A DNA stretch of 64,000 nt from contig NZ_CP110005.1 of assembly GCF_025947225.1 (NCBI RefSeq), positions 2,480,001 to 2,544,000 on the forward strand, read 5' to 3'. The DNA is from Flavobacterium sp. N2270 (GTDB lineage: Bacteria > Bacteroidota > Bacteroidia > Flavobacteriales > Flavobacteriaceae). The notes under the pieces were generated by a model. That model saw nothing but the letters and a program-made list of their open reading frames with translations, made no database searches and had not been told where the DNA came from. Each line of letters opens with the position of its first letter. The first letter of the stretch is position 1. The translations under genes and the position numbers were made by a program. Of the stretch, positions 63,149 to 64,000 are shown piece after piece.

Positions 63149-64000
63149 ATGCTTTATGCTTTAAATATGATTTGGAATCCTTCTGGAGGAATTGACCTAG
63201 GCTTTTTAAACATTCGTTTTTACAGTTTAATGTTTGTAATTGCTTTTGGATTAGGTTGGTATCTAATGAAAGCTATTTACGAAAGAGAAGGTGAAACATT
63301 AGAAAAATTAGACAACTTATTTGTTTCAACCGTTTTAGCAACTTTAGTTGGAGCACGTTTAGGCCATGTATTTTTTTATGATTGGGATTATTTTAAAGAT
63401 CATAAATTAGAAATTTTATTACCTATAAGAGAAAATGCCAACGAATCGATACTTGGAATTATCCAAGGCTGGGAATTTACAGGTTTTGCTGGGTTAGCTA
63501 GTCACGGAGCTGCAATTGCTATTATCATTGTAATGCTATATTATAGTAAAAAAGTTATTCACAAGCCTATTTTATGGATATTAGACCGAATTGTAATTCC
63601 AGTTGCAAGTGGAGCTATTTTTGTTCGTTTAGGTAACTTTATGAATTCGGAAATTGTAGGAACCGAAACAACTTCTTCTTTTGGAATTAAATTTATAAGA
63701 GATTGGTATTCACCAAGACAAGCTTTTGAAATTACAAAAATCGGAAATACTAACGAAGCATATAAAGCAATTGAAAACAACTCAGAATATTCTGAAATTT
63801 TAGCTGCTGTAGTACCTAAACACCCAGCGCAACTATATGAAGCATTTGGATATGTATTTGTTTTCGCTATTCTTTACTATATGTATTGGAAAACAGAAGC
63901 TAGAAACAAACAAGGGCTATTATTTGGTTTATTTTTAGTATTACTTTGGACTGTACGTTTTTTTGTGGAATATGTAAAAGGTAGTCAAGGAGGTTTTGAG
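63149..64000 (+). CDS. lgt: Prolipoprotein diacylglyceryl transferase, 3'-truncated by the window end
   Basis: 284 codons, open to the window edge. Multi-pass membrane enzyme that transfers diacylglycerol to the lipobox Cys of prelipoproteins. Family signatures: NIRFYSLMFVIAFGLGWYL, GARLGHVFFYDW, ASHGAAIAI (the essential His), VRLGNFMNSEIVG (the RxGNxxNxE motif), HPAQLYEAFGY and FFVEYVKGSQ. Start ATG 63149; MIWNPSGG at 63167 is an alternative. The end lies outside the window. Confidence 0.92.
   Translation, partial: MLYALNMIWNPSGGIDLGFLNIRFYSLMFVIAFGLGWYLMKAIYEREGETLEKLDNLFVSTVLATLVGARLGHVFFYDWDYFKDHKLEILLPIRENANESILGIIQGWEFTGFAGLASHGAAIAIIIVMLYYSKKVIHKPILWILDRIVIPVASGAIFVRLGNFMNSEIVGTETTSSFGIKFIRDWYSPRQAFEITKIGNTNEAYKAIENNSEYSEILAAVVPKHPAQLYEAFGYVFVFAILYYMYWKTEARNKQGLLFGLFLVLLWTVRFFVEYVKGSQGGFE

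Overview
This 64 kb window is AT-rich DNA from a member of the Bacteroidota, most likely Flavobacteriaceae. The evidence is a tmRNA tag reading GENNYALAA, a type IX secretion (T9SS) type B sorting domain on a giant adhesin, Bacteroidota-type promoter elements (TAnnTTTG), an RteC-family regulator, and flavobacterial RNA and repeat families. I cannot name the genus.

Layout: (1) 1-2.4 kb is core chromosome: a small membrane protein, an AlaDH/PNT-family dehydrogenase and the tmRNA gene ssrA. (2) 2.38-53.52 kb is a genomic island of about 51 kb integrated in the 3' end of ssrA. A 34-bp direct repeat (one mismatch) carrying the ssrA 3' end lies at 2379-2412 and again at 53487-53520. A tyrosine recombinase starts just inside the left end, followed by an RteC regulator, an excisionase-like HTH protein, a replication-initiation-like protein and a DnaC-like ATPase. 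(3) 53.5-64 kb is core again: a 2100-residue T9SS adhesin with 14 tandem 68-residue repeats, folE, cysS, yidD and the start of lgt.

Island cargo: 7.0-10.9 kb holds part of a type II secretion / type IV pilus-like module (PilX-like protein, two pseudopilins, GspF), in which two genes are broken at 8-base homopolymers. A RAYT transposase (10.9-11.5 kb) and REP-like palindromes follow. From 11.8 to 43.6 kb lies the main feature: a polymorphic-toxin locus. A giant RHS gene (T0, minus strand, 10.2 kb, with its 5' end cut off at a REP) is followed downstream by eleven displaced RHS tip + immunity cassettes (T1 to T11). All have the same orientation, and each starts with the same leader and a short RHS core before a different C-terminal domain. 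A twelfth cassette (T12) lies inverted upstream, between two direct REP copies. Recognisable tips include a GIY-YIG nuclease, a probable Ntox43-type toxin behind a LysM domain, a methyltransferase-like fold, an OmpA-like fold, and on T0 a possible metalloprotease with its zinc motif lost. Immunity proteins include an LRR protein, a lipoprotein, a membrane protein and secreted proteins, which hints at different target compartments.

At 43.8-44.4 kb are a GspC/PilP-like gene and the end of an FN3 protein, perhaps the other part of the secretion module. They abut a type II CBASS-like defence operon (44.4-49.4 kb): the C-terminal third of a CD-NTase with no catalytic domain, Cap2 (E2-E1), Cap3 (JAMM peptidase), a Cap15-like 2TM beta-barrel effector, a small DisA_N-like (diadenylate cyclase fold) protein and an AlbA_2/ATPase regulator. 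The island tail (49.5-53.5 kb) has about 1 kb without genes and several small element-type genes (DUF6943, DUF5675, small membrane proteins).

Novelty candidates: the large, regularly built RHS tip array with REP/RAYT elements, carrying tips from at least three RHS core lineages; its association with a pilus/T2SS-like module; and the decapitated CBASS operon carrying a DisA_N-like protein. All functional statements come from reading motifs by eye; no database searches were run.
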